Positions 1-8,832 are shown, counted from the stretch's first letter. The stretch: 64,000 bases of DNA from Fastidiosipila sp964627125 (GCA_964627125.1 CAZVJQ010000002.1:1-64000); one strand, 5' to 3'. Notes: a model not told the origin generated them from the sequence alone. A program made the numbers and translations.

Positions 1-415
1 GCCCGCTAAATCTTGAATCTTCAGGTAAGTAGTAGGGAGCACGAGATAATGATTCAGCACCTCCTACAGCAATTAAATTTCTCTTACTAAAAAAAAGCTC
101 TTGGTAAGCATTAATTGCTGATTGAATTCCTGAACCACAAATTCTATTAACTGTATATCCAGTTGTTGACACATTTAAGCCAGCATTAATCGCAGTAACT
201 TTTGCCAAGTTACTAGATGTTTGTGATCCAATAACGTGTCCAATTATTACTTCATCAATTTGTGTTTTATCAATTTTAAATCTATCTATAGCTGCATTTA
301 GTGCATGTTCGCTTAATTCTGGCACAGTAAAATCCTTAAGACCCCCGAGGTATCTACCTACTGGAGTTCTTGCAGCTGCTACAAATACAATTTTTTCTTT
401 CGTTATATTACTCAT
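1..415 (-). CDS. Acetyl-CoA acetyltransferase (thiolase), N-terminal part; runs off the left edge
   Basis: Thiolases join two acetyl-CoA into acetoacetyl-CoA, or cleave 3-ketoacyl-CoA. My translation from the ATG at 415 gives about 138 residues. It contains the early AARTPVGRYLGGL segment (residues 14-26), typical of the family, and the active-site loop NRICGSGIQS with the nucleophilic cysteine at about residue 93. The second catalytic cysteine and the histidine would lie outside the window. The frame is open to the edge, so this is an edge truncation and not a broken gene. A weak AGAGGA-type ribosome site precedes the ATG. The family is clear; biosynthetic versus degradative use cannot be decided without the neighbouring genes. 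Confidence 0.9.
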   Translation of the reverse strand, partial: MSNITKEKIVFVAAARTPVGRYLGGLKDFTVPELSEHALNAAIDRFKIDKTQIDEVIIGHVIGSQTSSNLAKVTAINAGLNVSTTGYTVNRICGSGIQSAINAYQELFFSKRNLIAVGGAESLSRAPYYLPEDSRFSG

Positions 416-613
416 AAATTTTATCCTCTTAATTAAATTACTATAATACTGTATCACAATATTTAATTTCCGTTTATCAATAATTTGAAAATTCATTAAA
501 TTGGGAATTTACAATCTAGAATTATAGATAATTAATGGCAAATACCGATAGCTAGAGTAGCATATTTTGAGAAATTTACAGTGACTTTTTGTAAACATCC
601 GTATAAATAAAAT

Positions 614-638
614 AAGCTACAGTAACAAACCATAGCTT
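614..638 (-). terminator. Possible weak terminator
   Basis: Inverted repeat AAGCTA/TAGCTT followed on the minus strand by ATTTTATTT. It lies just downstream of the small monooxygenase-like gene. The 6-bp stem is short, so the call is tentative. Nothing else was recognised in 416-668. Confidence 0.35.
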
Positions 639-668
639 AGTATAATAATATGAGCATAAGATTAATAG

Positions 669-974
669 TTATAAGCCTTTGCCGCCTTTAATAACCAAGG
701 AAGGAAAATCTTCCATTCCTGTAATTATAGGTCTAGCTTTTGCAATTAAATTACGGAAAACATCAAGTTGTAAAGAAGCTTGGTGACTCTCTTTATCTAC
801 CCACACCTCATAAATATAAACTTTAGTATCATCTTCAGGGTCAATTCCGACACTATAAATTAAGCAAGGTTCATGAGACTTCATTTCTTCGGCTGCTTCC
901 AGTAGATAGGTTAGTAATTCATCTCTATTTTCTGCTGTAGCACTGAGGCTACCATTTACACTGTATAAATCCAT
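669..974 (-). CDS. Antibiotic biosynthesis monooxygenase (ABM)-domain protein, YgiN-like
   Basis: A small one-domain protein of 101 residues. ABM-domain proteins are dimeric ferredoxin-like barrels; some act as quinol monooxygenases or heme-degrading enzymes and many have no known substrate. The pattern here fits: an N-terminal strand, a long helix carrying EEMKSHEPCL, a strand around IYEVWVDKESHQASLQ (the usual E-x-W-x-D/S-x-x-A-x-x-x-H stretch has lost its terminal His to Leu), and a C-terminal region around LIAKARPII. Start chosen at 974 because AAAGGAG lies just upstream. It stands alone between the thiolase and asparaginase genes, all on the minus strand. The domain call is fairly secure, the reaction is unknown. 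Confidence 0.7.
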   Translation of the reverse strand: MDLYSVNGSLSATAENRDELLTYLLEAAEEMKSHEPCLIYSVGIDPEDDTKVYIYEVWVDKESHQASLQLDVFRNLIAKARPIITGMEDFPSLVIKGGKGL

Positions 975-1037
975 AAGTACTCCTTTAAGTTTTTTATAAG
1001 TATACTCCTAGTAAACTCTTGCAATATTAAGACTAGC

Positions 1038-2054
1038 TTAAATATATTCATCTAAACTAGCATGAGGGAAGAGGTCCATAGCAACTGGTGTATAAAACAA
1101 TTCTCTTATTTTCTTAGGATCTTTTGTTTGGGCGAGTATCCACATGGCTTTGGCAAAAGCACTCTCCGTAGTCATATCATAAGCTTCTAAAATATTGTTT
1201 TTCTTCTTCAGATTATGTCCCACGCTATAAATTCCTATGTCAGATCCATCTAAAGGAACTTGCGTAGTTAAAATAAGGAAGTTATCTTGCTCTAAATATT
1301 CATCCAATTTCTCAGATAAATCATCATTAGGGTAGGAGGGCAGTCCACCCACACCAAAACTCTCAACTATAACTGTTTTATACTTGGCCAAAGCAAACTT
1401 CAACATCCCACTATCCGCAAGAGGCAGTAACTTAACCAAAGTTATATCTGTATTTAAGTCATGATAAAAGATGGGCCTCTCGAGCGATGGAGATGTAATA
1501 TATGTAGTTAAAAACTTATCTTGAATACTAGCAATAATTGGATAATTAACAGATGAGAATGCATTGAAGTGTTTAGAGCGAGTCTTTCTAGCTCTAGTTC
1601 CAATAATTACACTACCATTAAATACAATATTAACTCCAGTAATACTATCTGATGATGCCGCAATGAAAGCATCGAATAGATTAATCTTAGAATCTGTATT
1701 ATCAAAATGTATAGGTTTTTGAGCACCAGTCAGTATTATTGGTTTTCTAGAACCTTGAATAAGATAGGAGAGAGTAGCTGCTGTGTAAGCTAAAGTATCT
1801 GTTCCATGAGTAATTACAAAACCATCGTAATCATCGTAATTTTCTTCAATAGCTCTAGCACAAGCAAGACTATGGTAGGGAGTTGAATTACTTGAATCAA
1901 TTGAGAAAAGCACCTTAGTTTCAACATCACAAAATTCAGATATCTCAGGCACAAAATCTAATAATTGCTCTGGACTAAATTCAGGAACCAATCCATCTTC
2001 AGATATTTCTGAGGCAATTGTACCACCCATTCCTAGCATTAATATTTTCTTCAT
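1038..2054 (-). CDS. ansA: L-asparaginase, type I (AnsA-like)
   Basis: Hydrolyses L-asparagine to aspartate and ammonia in the cytoplasm. The protein is 338 residues, normal for the type I family. The first catalytic threonine is T12 in the GGTIAS motif. The second triad lies in HGTDTLAY (T85, D86), with the lysine K113 in TGAQKPI. The segment FDNTDSKINLFDAF also fits the cytoplasmic type I enzymes. There is no signal peptide. The start at 2054 is supported by AAAGGATGG upstream. One copy of the iterated word GGCCAAAGC lies at 1386-1394, encoding Ala-Leu-Ala in the sense strand, and a near copy at 1146-1160. No operon partner is visible. Confidence 0.93.
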   Translation of the reverse strand: MKKILMLGMGGTIASEISEDGLVPEFSPEQLLDFVPEISEFCDVETKVLFSIDSSNSTPYHSLACARAIEENYDDYDGFVITHGTDTLAYTAATLSYLIQGSRKPIILTGAQKPIHFDNTDSKINLFDAFIAASSDSITGVNIVFNGSVIIGTRARKTRSKHFNAFSSVNYPIIASIQDKFLTTYITSPSLERPIFYHDLNTDITLVKLLPLADSGMLKFALAKYKTVIVESFGVGGLPSYPNDDLSEKLDEYLEQDNFLILTTQVPLDGSDIGIYSVGHNLKKKNNILEAYDMTTESAFAKAMWILAQTKDPKKIRELFYTPVAMDLFPHASLDEYI

Positions 2055-2128
2055 CTAAAACCATCCTTTAAATTATCTAAGTTTTATTATAAAGAATTAA
2101 GCATGCAAAAACTTAGCTAAATAGCTGT

Positions 2129-2156
2129 TTAACAAGACAATAAAATTTGCTATGAT
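2129..2156 (+). promoter_or_regulatory. Sigma-A type promoter of the lipid kinase gene
   Basis: TTAACA at 2129-2134 and TATGAT at 2151-2156, with a 16-bp spacer, about 80 bases before the start codon. The match to the consensus is good; no operator was recognised. Confidence 0.55.
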
Positions 2157-2234
2157 AAGAATCTAGTTCTATATGTAGGGAATAAGACAAATAGAACGAC
2201 AATATTAAATACTAACTGTTTTTAGGGGAAGAGC

Positions 2235-3170
2235 ATGCAAGATAAAAAAACTAGATTTATTATCAGCACCAAGTCTGGAGCTAATGATAATTTTCAAGAA
2301 ATTGAGAAAGTAATTAAAGATACATACAAGGATAGATTTGTAGATATAAAATTCACTAACACAGAGTTTGACGTAAAAAATTACTCTATAGAATGGGCTA
2401 ATGAACATGGAAGCAATGGTCTTGTATTTATTCTAGGTGGAGATGGAGCTTCTAATGAGGCGGCGAGTGCACTCTACAATACCCAAACTTCTCTAGGTGT
2501 TATACCAACAGGTACTGCGAATGATTTTGCTAAAACTCTTTACAAGACTAAAAAAATTGATTTAGCATTAGTCAAGAGACTGATCAGAGCAAGTGTTAAT
2601 GCCACAGAGAGTAAAATAGATTTAATCAGAGTTAATGATACAGTTGCATTAAATGTTGCATCAATGGGATATGACACTGTAGTTTTAGAACATGCATATA
2701 AGAATATTAATAGATGGAGTAAGATAGGTAGACATGCTTATACTTTAGCTATTTTACAAACACTATTTCATCAAAAAACCTACAATTTAGCTTATGATTT
2801 AGAAGATGCAAATGGTAAAACATTTAAAGGCGAGATGAATTCAATTATCTCAGTAATTGCAAATGCTAGATTTTATGGCGGAGGTTTTAACCCAACACCA
2901 GCAGCCGAGATAGACGATGGCTTAGGCGATTTCTTTATTGCAGAAAGTTTGAATATCTTTGAACTAATTCCTCTACTGATTAAATTTAAAGATGGCAAAC
3001 ATCTGAGCCATAAGAAAGTTCATTACTTCAACTTCACTAAAGGTTCTATAAAAACATTAGATGGGAGTGAAATCATGGGAAATGTAGATGGAAGAATTTT
3101 TAAATCTAATAGCATGGATTTTGAAGTACTTAAAGGTGCATTAAACTTTATCCAGATAAGCAACTTCTAA
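2235..3170 (+). CDS. Diacylglycerol kinase family lipid kinase
   Basis: A 311-residue member of the DAGK catalytic-domain family (DgkB/YegS type), which phosphorylates diacylglycerol or related lipids to return them to phospholipid synthesis. The ATP-binding glycine-rich loop GGDGASNEA begins at residue 68, and PTGTANDFAK follows at 91-100, the two hallmark motifs. The C-terminal part, with FYGGGFNPTPAAEIDDGLGDFF, matches the second beta-sandwich domain. There are no membrane segments, so it is probably a peripheral cytoplasmic enzyme. The ATG at 2235 has AGGGGAAG upstream. The gene is monocistronic, with a bidirectional hairpin after it. Its exact lipid substrate cannot be read from the sequence. 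Confidence 0.88.
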   Translation: MQDKKTRFIISTKSGANDNFQEIEKVIKDTYKDRFVDIKFTNTEFDVKNYSIEWANEHGSNGLVFILGGDGASNEAASALYNTQTSLGVIPTGTANDFAKTLYKTKKIDLALVKRLIRASVNATESKIDLIRVNDTVALNVASMGYDTVVLEHAYKNINRWSKIGRHAYTLAILQTLFHQKTYNLAYDLEDANGKTFKGEMNSIISVIANARFYGGGFNPTPAAEIDDGLGDFFIAESLNIFELIPLLIKFKDGKHLSHKKVHYFNFTKGSIKTLDGSEIMGNVDGRIFKSNSMDFEVLKGALNFIQISNF

Positions 3171-3173
3171 TAG

Positions 3174-3208
3174 AAAAAGTCAGAAAACTAGAAGTAATCT
3201 GACTTTTT
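3174..3208. terminator. Bidirectional terminator between convergent genes
   Basis: An 11-bp perfect stem, AAAAAGTCAGA (3174-3184) with TCTGACTTTTT (3198-3208). It carries T tracts on both strands and serves the lipid kinase (+) and the esterase (-). Confidence 0.85.
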
Positions 3209-3220
3209 CATATCAAAAAA

Positions 3221-3979
3221 TTATTTTTGTTTTGCATATTCAATAAACTTAATCAATGAATCTTCGAAGTCTTCACGATTTCTATTTACTGTAATAACGT
3301 GTGTATTGTCAGGGAAGTAGTTGTAGACGATTCTTGCATTTGTCAAAGAGTCGAGCGTGTCATAAATTCCTGAAAAATCAATCATCTCATCTTTACCAGA
3401 CTGGGCTATGTAAATTGGAAGCTCAATCTCAGATAATTTATCTTTGAACTGATCCTTATGCTTATTCAATTCATCCATTTGCTCATGGTGTCTGGATAAT
3501 GCATTTTCCATATCTAGCTCATAATCTAAATCATCTTTATTTCTCTTATATACATAATTAGCATATTGAGTAAAAGGCTCATTTAGCATAGTTCTGTGAG
3601 AACTCAATATTGGTGAGTTGAATAGACCGCCTCCAGCTAAATTAAACTTATCTTCGGTCAATGCCCAAGTAGATAGAATTCCACCTAGTGATAATCCAAA
3701 TACCAATAATTTGTCGAAGTTTTTTGCTTCCATAAATCTAATTGCACGTTCAGTTTCTGCAAACCATGCACTTACATCTGTATTTAAAATATCGTAGACA
3801 TCCTTAGTTCCATGTCCTGGGAACATAGGTGCGAAAGTAGTGTAGCCTTCTCTATGTAATTTTCTAGCAAGTAAGTTTACATCGTTTGGAGTACCTGTAT
3901 AGGCGTGGAGAAGTATAATTCCTACATCCTTTTTGTCAGCTTCATAGTAATATGAATTTTCAAATGAGTTTAATTCCAT
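3221..3979 (-). CDS. Alpha/beta hydrolase, carboxylesterase (Est30-like)
   Basis: A 252-residue alpha/beta hydrolase resembling the thermostable carboxylesterase Est30 and monoacylglycerol lipase group. The oxyanion region HAYTGTPND is at 25-33. The nucleophile elbow GLSLGG places the serine at 97, with Asp197 in QSGKDEMID and His227 in PDNTHVI, a complete triad. There is no signal peptide or membrane segment. The start at 3979 has AAAGGATGA upstream. It is divergent from the DUF1576 gene and convergent with the lipid kinase. The natural ester is unknown; hydrolysis of short acyl esters is typical for the family. Confidence 0.88.
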   Translation of the reverse strand: MELNSFENSYYYEADKKDVGIILLHAYTGTPNDVNLLARKLHREGYTTFAPMFPGHGTKDVYDILNTDVSAWFAETERAIRFMEAKNFDKLLVFGLSLGGILSTWALTEDKFNLAGGGLFNSPILSSHRTMLNEPFTQYANYVYKRNKDDLDYELDMENALSRHHEQMDELNKHKDQFKDKLSEIELPIYIAQSGKDEMIDFSGIYDTLDSLTNARIVYNYFPDNTHVITVNRNREDFEDSLIKFIEYAKQK

Positions 3980-4127
3980 CTTTTATCATCCTTTCAAAAA
4001 CACAAGATAAATTATAAGTCATAAATGGTTTTAATCTAGAACATCTGCACTGTTTATGTTTGCTTTGGCCAAAGACAAGCACAACAAAATATCCTATAAT
4101 AAGCAAAGATTCAACTGAGGTGTAAAA

Positions 4128-5453
4128 ATGCAAAAACAAGTTAATAGGACTAATAGGTCCGAACATTATGTTGGTGATATAGACGACAGAGCCAAGACCA
4201 TTTTCTTATTAGCTATAGTAGTTTCGTTCATTGGGCTAGCTCTAATTACAACTCCAGTTTCTGAAATAGGAACAGGGCTATTGACCATAATTACATCTCC
4301 ATCAAATCTCTTCAACGACTATATAGATATAGCAGGTTTCGGAGCGGCACTAGTAAATGTTGCTCTAATGATTTTTATTCAAACTAGCTTAGTTAAGCTT
4401 GCTAAGCAATACATGAACGGTAATATCTTTTCAAGTATCTTAATGGTTGCAGGGCACGCATTCTTAGGTATTAATCCCTTGAATAGTTTAGCGCCAATGC
4501 TAGGAAGTTATCTATATGCAAAGATTAGTCAAACTCGTGTAAGTTCAATTCTTCATATAATGTTTGGAGTTACATCGATATCGCCAATTGCAAGTGTGAT
4601 ATTTTTTGGAGATAGTTTTCATCCTATAGTAAGGGTGCTTCTTGGAATTGTTGTTGGAGCGCTAGCAGGTTTCATAGCTCCTATATTGAGTCCGACAACG
4701 TTAAAGTTCCATCATGGTTATACAATCTTAGATGGGGGATTTAGTTCAGGAATGATCGCACTAGTTTTAGTATCAATTCTAAGATTTATGAATGTATCAG
4801 TAGATTTGCAAACTCCTGGAGCTGATTATCAAGGTTATGAATTAGCAGTTTTACTAGCTATCATCTATATTGGAGCTATTTTAGTAGCTGTATTTTTCTC
4901 TAGTGCATCAGTCAAAGGTTACTCACAGCTAATGAAACATAAGGGACGTCTTGTAGATTATCAAGTTTTATTTGGTACAGGAAATAGTGTTTTAAATGTG
5001 GGAATTATGGGCTTAATGAGTATCTCATATGTCCTATTAATGGGTGGTCATTTTTCTGGACCAGTACTCGCAGCTATAATTCCTTTATCAGGATATGCAG
5101 TACTTGGAATGAATCCGAGAAGATCTGCACCATTGATTTTTGGAGCTTTCTTCGCTCAAGTTCTAAACCCAAACATTGACCCAACAGTCACTTCCAGTAT
5201 AAATGCAGCCCTTTTCAGTTCAGCATTAAGTCCAATTGTAGGTGAGTTTGGGGTTTTCGCGGGAATTGTTGCAGGTTTTATCCATGCAAGTGTGGTAGGA
5301 CAAGTTGCTTACTTGCATGGAGGAGTAGATGTTTTCAATAATGGTTTTGCATCAGGTTTTGTAGCTATGATTCTTACAGGAGTTCTTTACTATATTAGAA
5401 AAGTCCAAAACAAGAGAAGCAACAAACCAAATAAAGATTTAAGCCTCGATTAA
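4128..5453 (+). CDS. DUF1576 family multi-pass membrane protein
   Basis: A 441-residue hydrophobic protein with about ten predicted membrane segments, starting at about residue 27 after a charged N-terminus. Glycine- and serine-rich stretches such as HAFLGINPLNSLAPMLGSYL and LGMNPRRSAPLIFGAFFAQV look like paired re-entrant or repeated halves. I recognise it as the DUF1576 family, which has no assigned function; a transporter-like role is only an inference. The C-terminal tail is basic (KVQNKRSNKPNKD). The ATG follows GAGGTG at a good distance. Its 3' end overlaps the convergent amidase gene by 15 bases, leaving no room for a terminator. A palindromic copy of the iterated word lies upstream at 4063-4074. 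Confidence 0.75.
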   Translation: MQKQVNRTNRSEHYVGDIDDRAKTIFLLAIVVSFIGLALITTPVSEIGTGLLTIITSPSNLFNDYIDIAGFGAALVNVALMIFIQTSLVKLAKQYMNGNIFSSILMVAGHAFLGINPLNSLAPMLGSYLYAKISQTRVSSILHIMFGVTSISPIASVIFFGDSFHPIVRVLLGIVVGALAGFIAPILSPTTLKFHHGYTILDGGFSSGMIALVLVSILRFMNVSVDLQTPGADYQGYELAVLLAIIYIGAILVAVFFSSASVKGYSQLMKHKGRLVDYQVLFGTGNSVLNVGIMGLMSISYVLLMGGHFSGPVLAAIIPLSGYAVLGMNPRRSAPLIFGAFFAQVLNPNIDPTVTSSINAALFSSALSPIVGEFGVFAGIVAGFIHASVVGQVAYLHGGVDVFNNGFASGFVAMILTGVLYYIRKVQNKRSNKPNKDLSLD

Positions 5454-6929
5454 TTCTATGTTTAGTTTATTAGCCTCTTCTAACTGAGCAGCAATCTGTA
5501 GCAATAAGTATTCCTTCGATTTTCCTGCGGTAAATTGAACGCCCAATGGTAAATTTTCTTCTTTACTTCTATATATAGGCAAGCTTATAGCAGGCTGGCC
5601 TGTTAAATTTGCTTGTTGGGTAAATGGAGTCCATGCCAAACTATCTGCAAACATATCCCAAACTAATTTAGCTTGTTCTTCTTTAGAGTAGTTTTGGGCA
5701 GTTCTTAATTTCTCTACAAATTCTTCTTCAAGTGCAAATTGCCCATGTTTTGGCGCAATTCCATTAGTTGTAGGCATTAAGTAGAGGTCATATTCCTTTA
5801 AGAAACTCTCACTGACTGCAGCAATTTTATCCCAGTAAGCTAGTACAGATGAGTAGTCCATTCCACTTACGCTATATCCATATTGATAAATAGCCCAGCT
5901 CATAGCTTCAATGTCTTCTGCGGTAACTTCACGTCCAATAGCTGACTCAATTCCCTTGATCATAAGTGCTGTTTCAACACCATTGACCATATAGTAAGTT
6001 TCCATAGCTCTTACACCATCGATTTCTATGGTATCTTCAACTAGTTCATGTCCAAGTTCTCTTAAATATTCAACCGTAGTAAGCACTGCTTGCTTGGCAT
6101 CATCTGAAACTTCCGATTTAATCGGTGATTCAAGCGTATAGGCAATATTTAGTTTTCTTTCCAATGGTTCAAGTGTTTCTTCTTTAATAGTTGGCATAAG
6201 AAATGGAGATTCAAGTTGTTCTACTTGCACAGCCTTTAAGAAATTCCATGTATCTCTCACTGACTTGGTCAAAGCAAACTCTATCGATGCACCCTGCCAT
6301 CCTCTATATGAACCAGGTCCCACAGGTACACGTCCACGAGTGGGTTTTAATCCAATTAAACCAGAAAAACTAGCAGGAATTCTTATTGATCCACCACCAT
6401 CACTTGCTGTTGCTATAGGTACATAGCCTGCATTAAGTGAAACTGCTGCTCCTCCTGAAGAACCACCTGGATTTCTGTTTAAATCTAATGGGGAATTGAC
6501 TCTACCAAGGAATTCTGAGTCACTGATATTTTTGAAACCAAACTCAGGTACATTTGTTCTTCCGACTATGATGAATCCTGCTTCTTTTAGTTTTTTGATA
6601 AAGTTACTGTCAGCTAGGGAGACATTTCCTGCAAGTAGTTTTGAGCCACTAGAGGAGGTGACATTGGCTTGGCTTTGGCCAAGGTCTTTAACTAATATGG
6701 GAACACCGTAGAATGGTGGGAGAGAGTTTTTGTCTGTAGTGTTTTGTAGATAATTGTCCATATTTGTTGCTTCGATTAAACTTTCTTCGAAAAGATTTGT
6801 GACTGCATTGAACTTTTCGTCTAGTTCTTTAATGTTATCAATGGCTTGTTTAACGAGTTCTTTTGAGCTTAAGTTTCCTAACTTAATTTGCTCTGCATAG
6901 AATGTTGCATCTTGAGTGAATAATTTCAT
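5439..6929 (-). CDS. Amidase signature family enzyme
   Basis: A 496-residue amidase of the amidase-signature superfamily, which hydrolyses amide bonds. The Ser-cisSer-Lys triad is visible: Lys81 in PILVKDLG, the cis-serine in GGSSGG (155-160), and the nucleophile Ser181 in SDGGGSIRIPAS. The region resembles GatA, but there are no gatB or gatC neighbours and the C-terminal half differs, so a stand-alone amidase such as a 6-aminohexanoate or general amidase is more likely than the tRNA amidotransferase subunit. The start at 6929 (MKLFTQ) is preferred over an upstream in-frame start because AAGGAG precedes it. The iterated word lies at 6672-6680. Confidence 0.87.
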   Translation of the reverse strand: MKLFTQDATFYAEQIKLGNLSSKELVKQAIDNIKELDEKFNAVTNLFEESLIEATNMDNYLQNTTDKNSLPPFYGVPILVKDLGQSQANVTSSSGSKLLAGNVSLADSNFIKKLKEAGFIIVGRTNVPEFGFKNISDSEFLGRVNSPLDLNRNPGGSSGGAAVSLNAGYVPIATASDGGGSIRIPASFSGLIGLKPTRGRVPVGPGSYRGWQGASIEFALTKSVRDTWNFLKAVQVEQLESPFLMPTIKEETLEPLERKLNIAYTLESPIKSEVSDDAKQAVLTTVEYLRELGHELVEDTIEIDGVRAMETYYMVNGVETALMIKGIESAIGREVTAEDIEAMSWAIYQYGYSVSGMDYSSVLAYWDKIAAVSESFLKEYDLYLMPTTNGIAPKHGQFALEEEFVEKLRTAQNYSKEEQAKLVWDMFADSLAWTPFTQQANLTGQPAISLPIYRSKEENLPLGVQFTAGKSKEYLLLQIAAQLEEANKLNIELIEA

Positions 6930-7009
6930 TTTTTCAGATCTCCTTATTAATAGGTATATATAGGTATTATACAAGCTTATTTTTACTACATCTTATAAAT
7001 AATAAATGT

Positions 7010-7025
7010 GGTTACTTTTGTAACC
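7010..7025. promoter_or_regulatory. Operator-like dyad upstream of the flavin reductase pseudogene
   Basis: A perfect inverted repeat GGTTAC-TTTT-GTAACC, about 20 bp upstream of a TATAAT (7046-7051). Similar TTAC...GTAA dyads are bound by HxlR/MarR-type redox regulators that commonly control flavin and quinone reductases. The regulator assignment is inference; the dyad is seen directly. Confidence 0.5.
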
Positions 7026-7085
7026 GATGCAAAAATTATTAAGCTTATAATCATCTCTGTTATTAAAAAAGTCGGAGGAAAAGAA

Positions 7086-7661
7086 ATGACAAAAATTGGA
7101 ATTATTACAGGTTCAACAAGAGAAGGACGTGTTAATTTAGACGTTGCAAACTAGGTATTAGATATTGCTAAGAACTCAGGTATTGAGGCAGAATTTGAAT
7201 TAGTAGATATTAAAGATTATGATCTACCATTAATTAACACAGCGCCTCCAGGCATGCTACAAAAGAAATATTTAGATGAAAATACACAAAAGTGGTCAGA
7301 AAAGATTGACTCATTAGATGGTTTCATTTTTGTTACACCAGAATACAACAAGACAATTAGTCCAGCTTTAGCAAATGCTATTGACGTTATCTCACCAGAG
7401 TGGAGCAATAAGGCAGCAGGTATCGTTGCATATGGTTCAACATCAGGTGTTACTGCAACTCAAGCATTAAGAATTATTCTTTCAAACTTCCACGTTGCTA
7501 CTACATCAGCATTTGGTGCATTAAGCTTATTCACAGACTTTGAAAATATGAGCGTATTTAAGCCAGCAGAACACAACTTACCAACAATCACAGCAGTTGT
7601 AGCACAAACAGTAAATTGGGCAACAGCTTTCAAGAACTTTAAAGAAGAAGTTCGTGGCTAA
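7086..7661 (+). pseudogene. NADPH-dependent FMN reductase with an in-frame amber stop
   Basis: From the ATG at 7086, preceded by CGGAGG, the frame reads MTKIGIITGSTREGRVNLDV, then AN and a TAG at 7152-7154 (codon 23), then continues uninterrupted as VLDIAK to the end at 7661. Without the stop the protein would be 190-odd residues, normal for the family. The FMN-loop GSTREGR, the central PEYNKTISPALANAID and the GIVAYGSTSG segments are intact, so decay is recent or the stop is read through. Family members usually have a tryptophan or other residue at this place, so TGG to TAG is a likely single change. A short product could start at the ATG at 7254, but it would lack the FMN-binding N-terminus. 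A terminator follows. Confidence 0.85.
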
Positions 7662-7686
7662 TTTTTAGTTTTTAAGATTTTTATAT

Positions 7687-7720
7687 CTCCGATTATCTTT
7701 AAGATTTTCGGAGTTTTTTT
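7687..7720 (+). terminator. Rho-independent terminator after the flavin reductase
   Basis: CTCCGA (7687-7692) pairs with TCGGAG (7708-7713), followed by seven T residues. Confidence 0.8.
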
Positions 7721-7805
7721 ATGTTCACTTATATTTAAAATGGAATTAGTTCATGAGTTTCATTCGTATGATAAGCTTATTAAAATATGAATTGAGGAGA
7801 TATGT

Positions 7806-8762
7806 ATGATAGTTAAATTGTTAGAACCATTGCGTGTAGAAAAATCTTTAATTGAAGACCTGGCTCAGGGGATTATAGATAGAGGGCATGAGTTTGTATA
7901 TTATGAGGAGAGAACAACTGATCCTGATGAGCTCGCTGAGCGTAGTGAAGATGCAGATATTGTCATTATTGGGAATACGCCATATTCTGCTGCTGCTTTT
8001 GCCAAAGCAAACAATCTCAAACTGATTAATGTTGCATTTACTGGATTTGACCATGTTGACACTAAACAAGCTAAAGAACAGGGAGTGAAAATTGCCAATG
8101 CTTCTGGATATGCGGATACAGCAGTTTCTGAATTAGTCATTGGTTTAACAATTGCTGTTTATAGAGAGCTTTTGCAAGGGGATAAGGATATTCGTGATGA
8201 GAATTTCCCTGGCCCAATACAAGGTAGAGAGATTAAAGGGAAGACTGTAGGTGTCATTGGTACCGGTAAAATTGGTCAAGATGTTGCTAAATTGTTTGAT
8301 GCATTTGGTGCTAAGCTATTAGGATATAATCGTTCTGAAAAGGAAGAAATGCTAGCTCTTGGCATGGAGTATGTAGAATTAGATGAGTTACTTGAGAGAA
8401 GTGATATTGTTACTTTACATCTACCAATGAATGATGAAACTAAGAATACATTATCTGCTGAGAAGATTGCACTTATGAAGGAATCTGCAATTTTGATTAA
8501 TGCTGCTAGGGGTGGAATTGTAGATAATGATGCTCTAGCCCAAGCGCTTAATGAAGGGAAGATAGCTGGAGCAGGAATTGATGTTTTTGATATGGAACCA
8601 CCATTACCTGGAGATTATCCATTGCTACACTCTAAAAATACCGTTTTGGCACCACACATTGCGTATTTAACAGATGAGTCTATGATTGAGAGAGCTGAGA
8701 TTGCATTTGATAACGTTATTAAATTTATTGCTGGTGATCCGCAAAATATAGTTTTAGATTAA
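7806..8762 (+). CDS. D-2-hydroxyacid dehydrogenase (NAD-dependent)
   Basis: A 318-residue member of the D-isomer-specific 2-hydroxyacid dehydrogenase family, which interconverts 2-keto acids and D-2-hydroxy acids in the cytoplasm. The NAD-binding fingerprint GVIGTGKIGQ spans residues 149-158. The catalytic residues are Arg235 (NAARGG), Glu264 (DMEPP) and His284 (APHIAY). An acidic or neutral residue at the end of the second Rossmann strand would decide the cofactor; here GYNRSEKE is less clear, so NAD is assumed from the family. The substrate (lactate, hydroxypyruvate, phosphoglycerate) cannot be assigned. The start at 7806 has GAGGAG upstream. A strong palindromic terminator follows. Confidence 0.9.
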   Translation: MIVKLLEPLRVEKSLIEDLAQGIIDRGHEFVYYEERTTDPDELAERSEDADIVIIGNTPYSAAAFAKANNLKLINVAFTGFDHVDTKQAKEQGVKIANASGYADTAVSELVIGLTIAVYRELLQGDKDIRDENFPGPIQGREIKGKTVGVIGTGKIGQDVAKLFDAFGAKLLGYNRSEKEEMLALGMEYVELDELLERSDIVTLHLPMNDETKNTLSAEKIALMKESAILINAARGGIVDNDALAQALNEGKIAGAGIDVFDMEPPLPGDYPLLHSKNTVLAPHIAYLTDESMIERAEIAFDNVIKFIAGDPQNIVLD

Positions 8763-8788
8763 TCTTCTAGTTACATACAGGCATAAAA

Positions 8789-8810
8789 AAACACTCCCTA
8801 GGGAGTGTTT
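8789..8810. terminator. Bidirectional terminator
   Basis: A nearly perfect palindrome: AAACACTCCC (8789-8798) and GGGAGTGTTT (8801-8810), separated by TA. It lies between the dehydrogenase (+) and the cold-shock gene (-). Confidence 0.85.
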
Positions 8811-8832
8811 CTTATTATCAAAAATTCATTAA

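Noticed and set aside
5439..6929. GatA subunit of tRNA amidotransferase
   Set aside because: No gatB or gatC is adjacent, and the second half does not follow GatA; a stand-alone amidase fits better.
7152..7154. TAG read as an amino acid (pyrrolysine or other reassignment)
   Set aside because: Other genes in this window, such as serS and the sialidase-side genes, end cleanly with TAG or TAA at the expected family length, and no Pyl machinery is visible.
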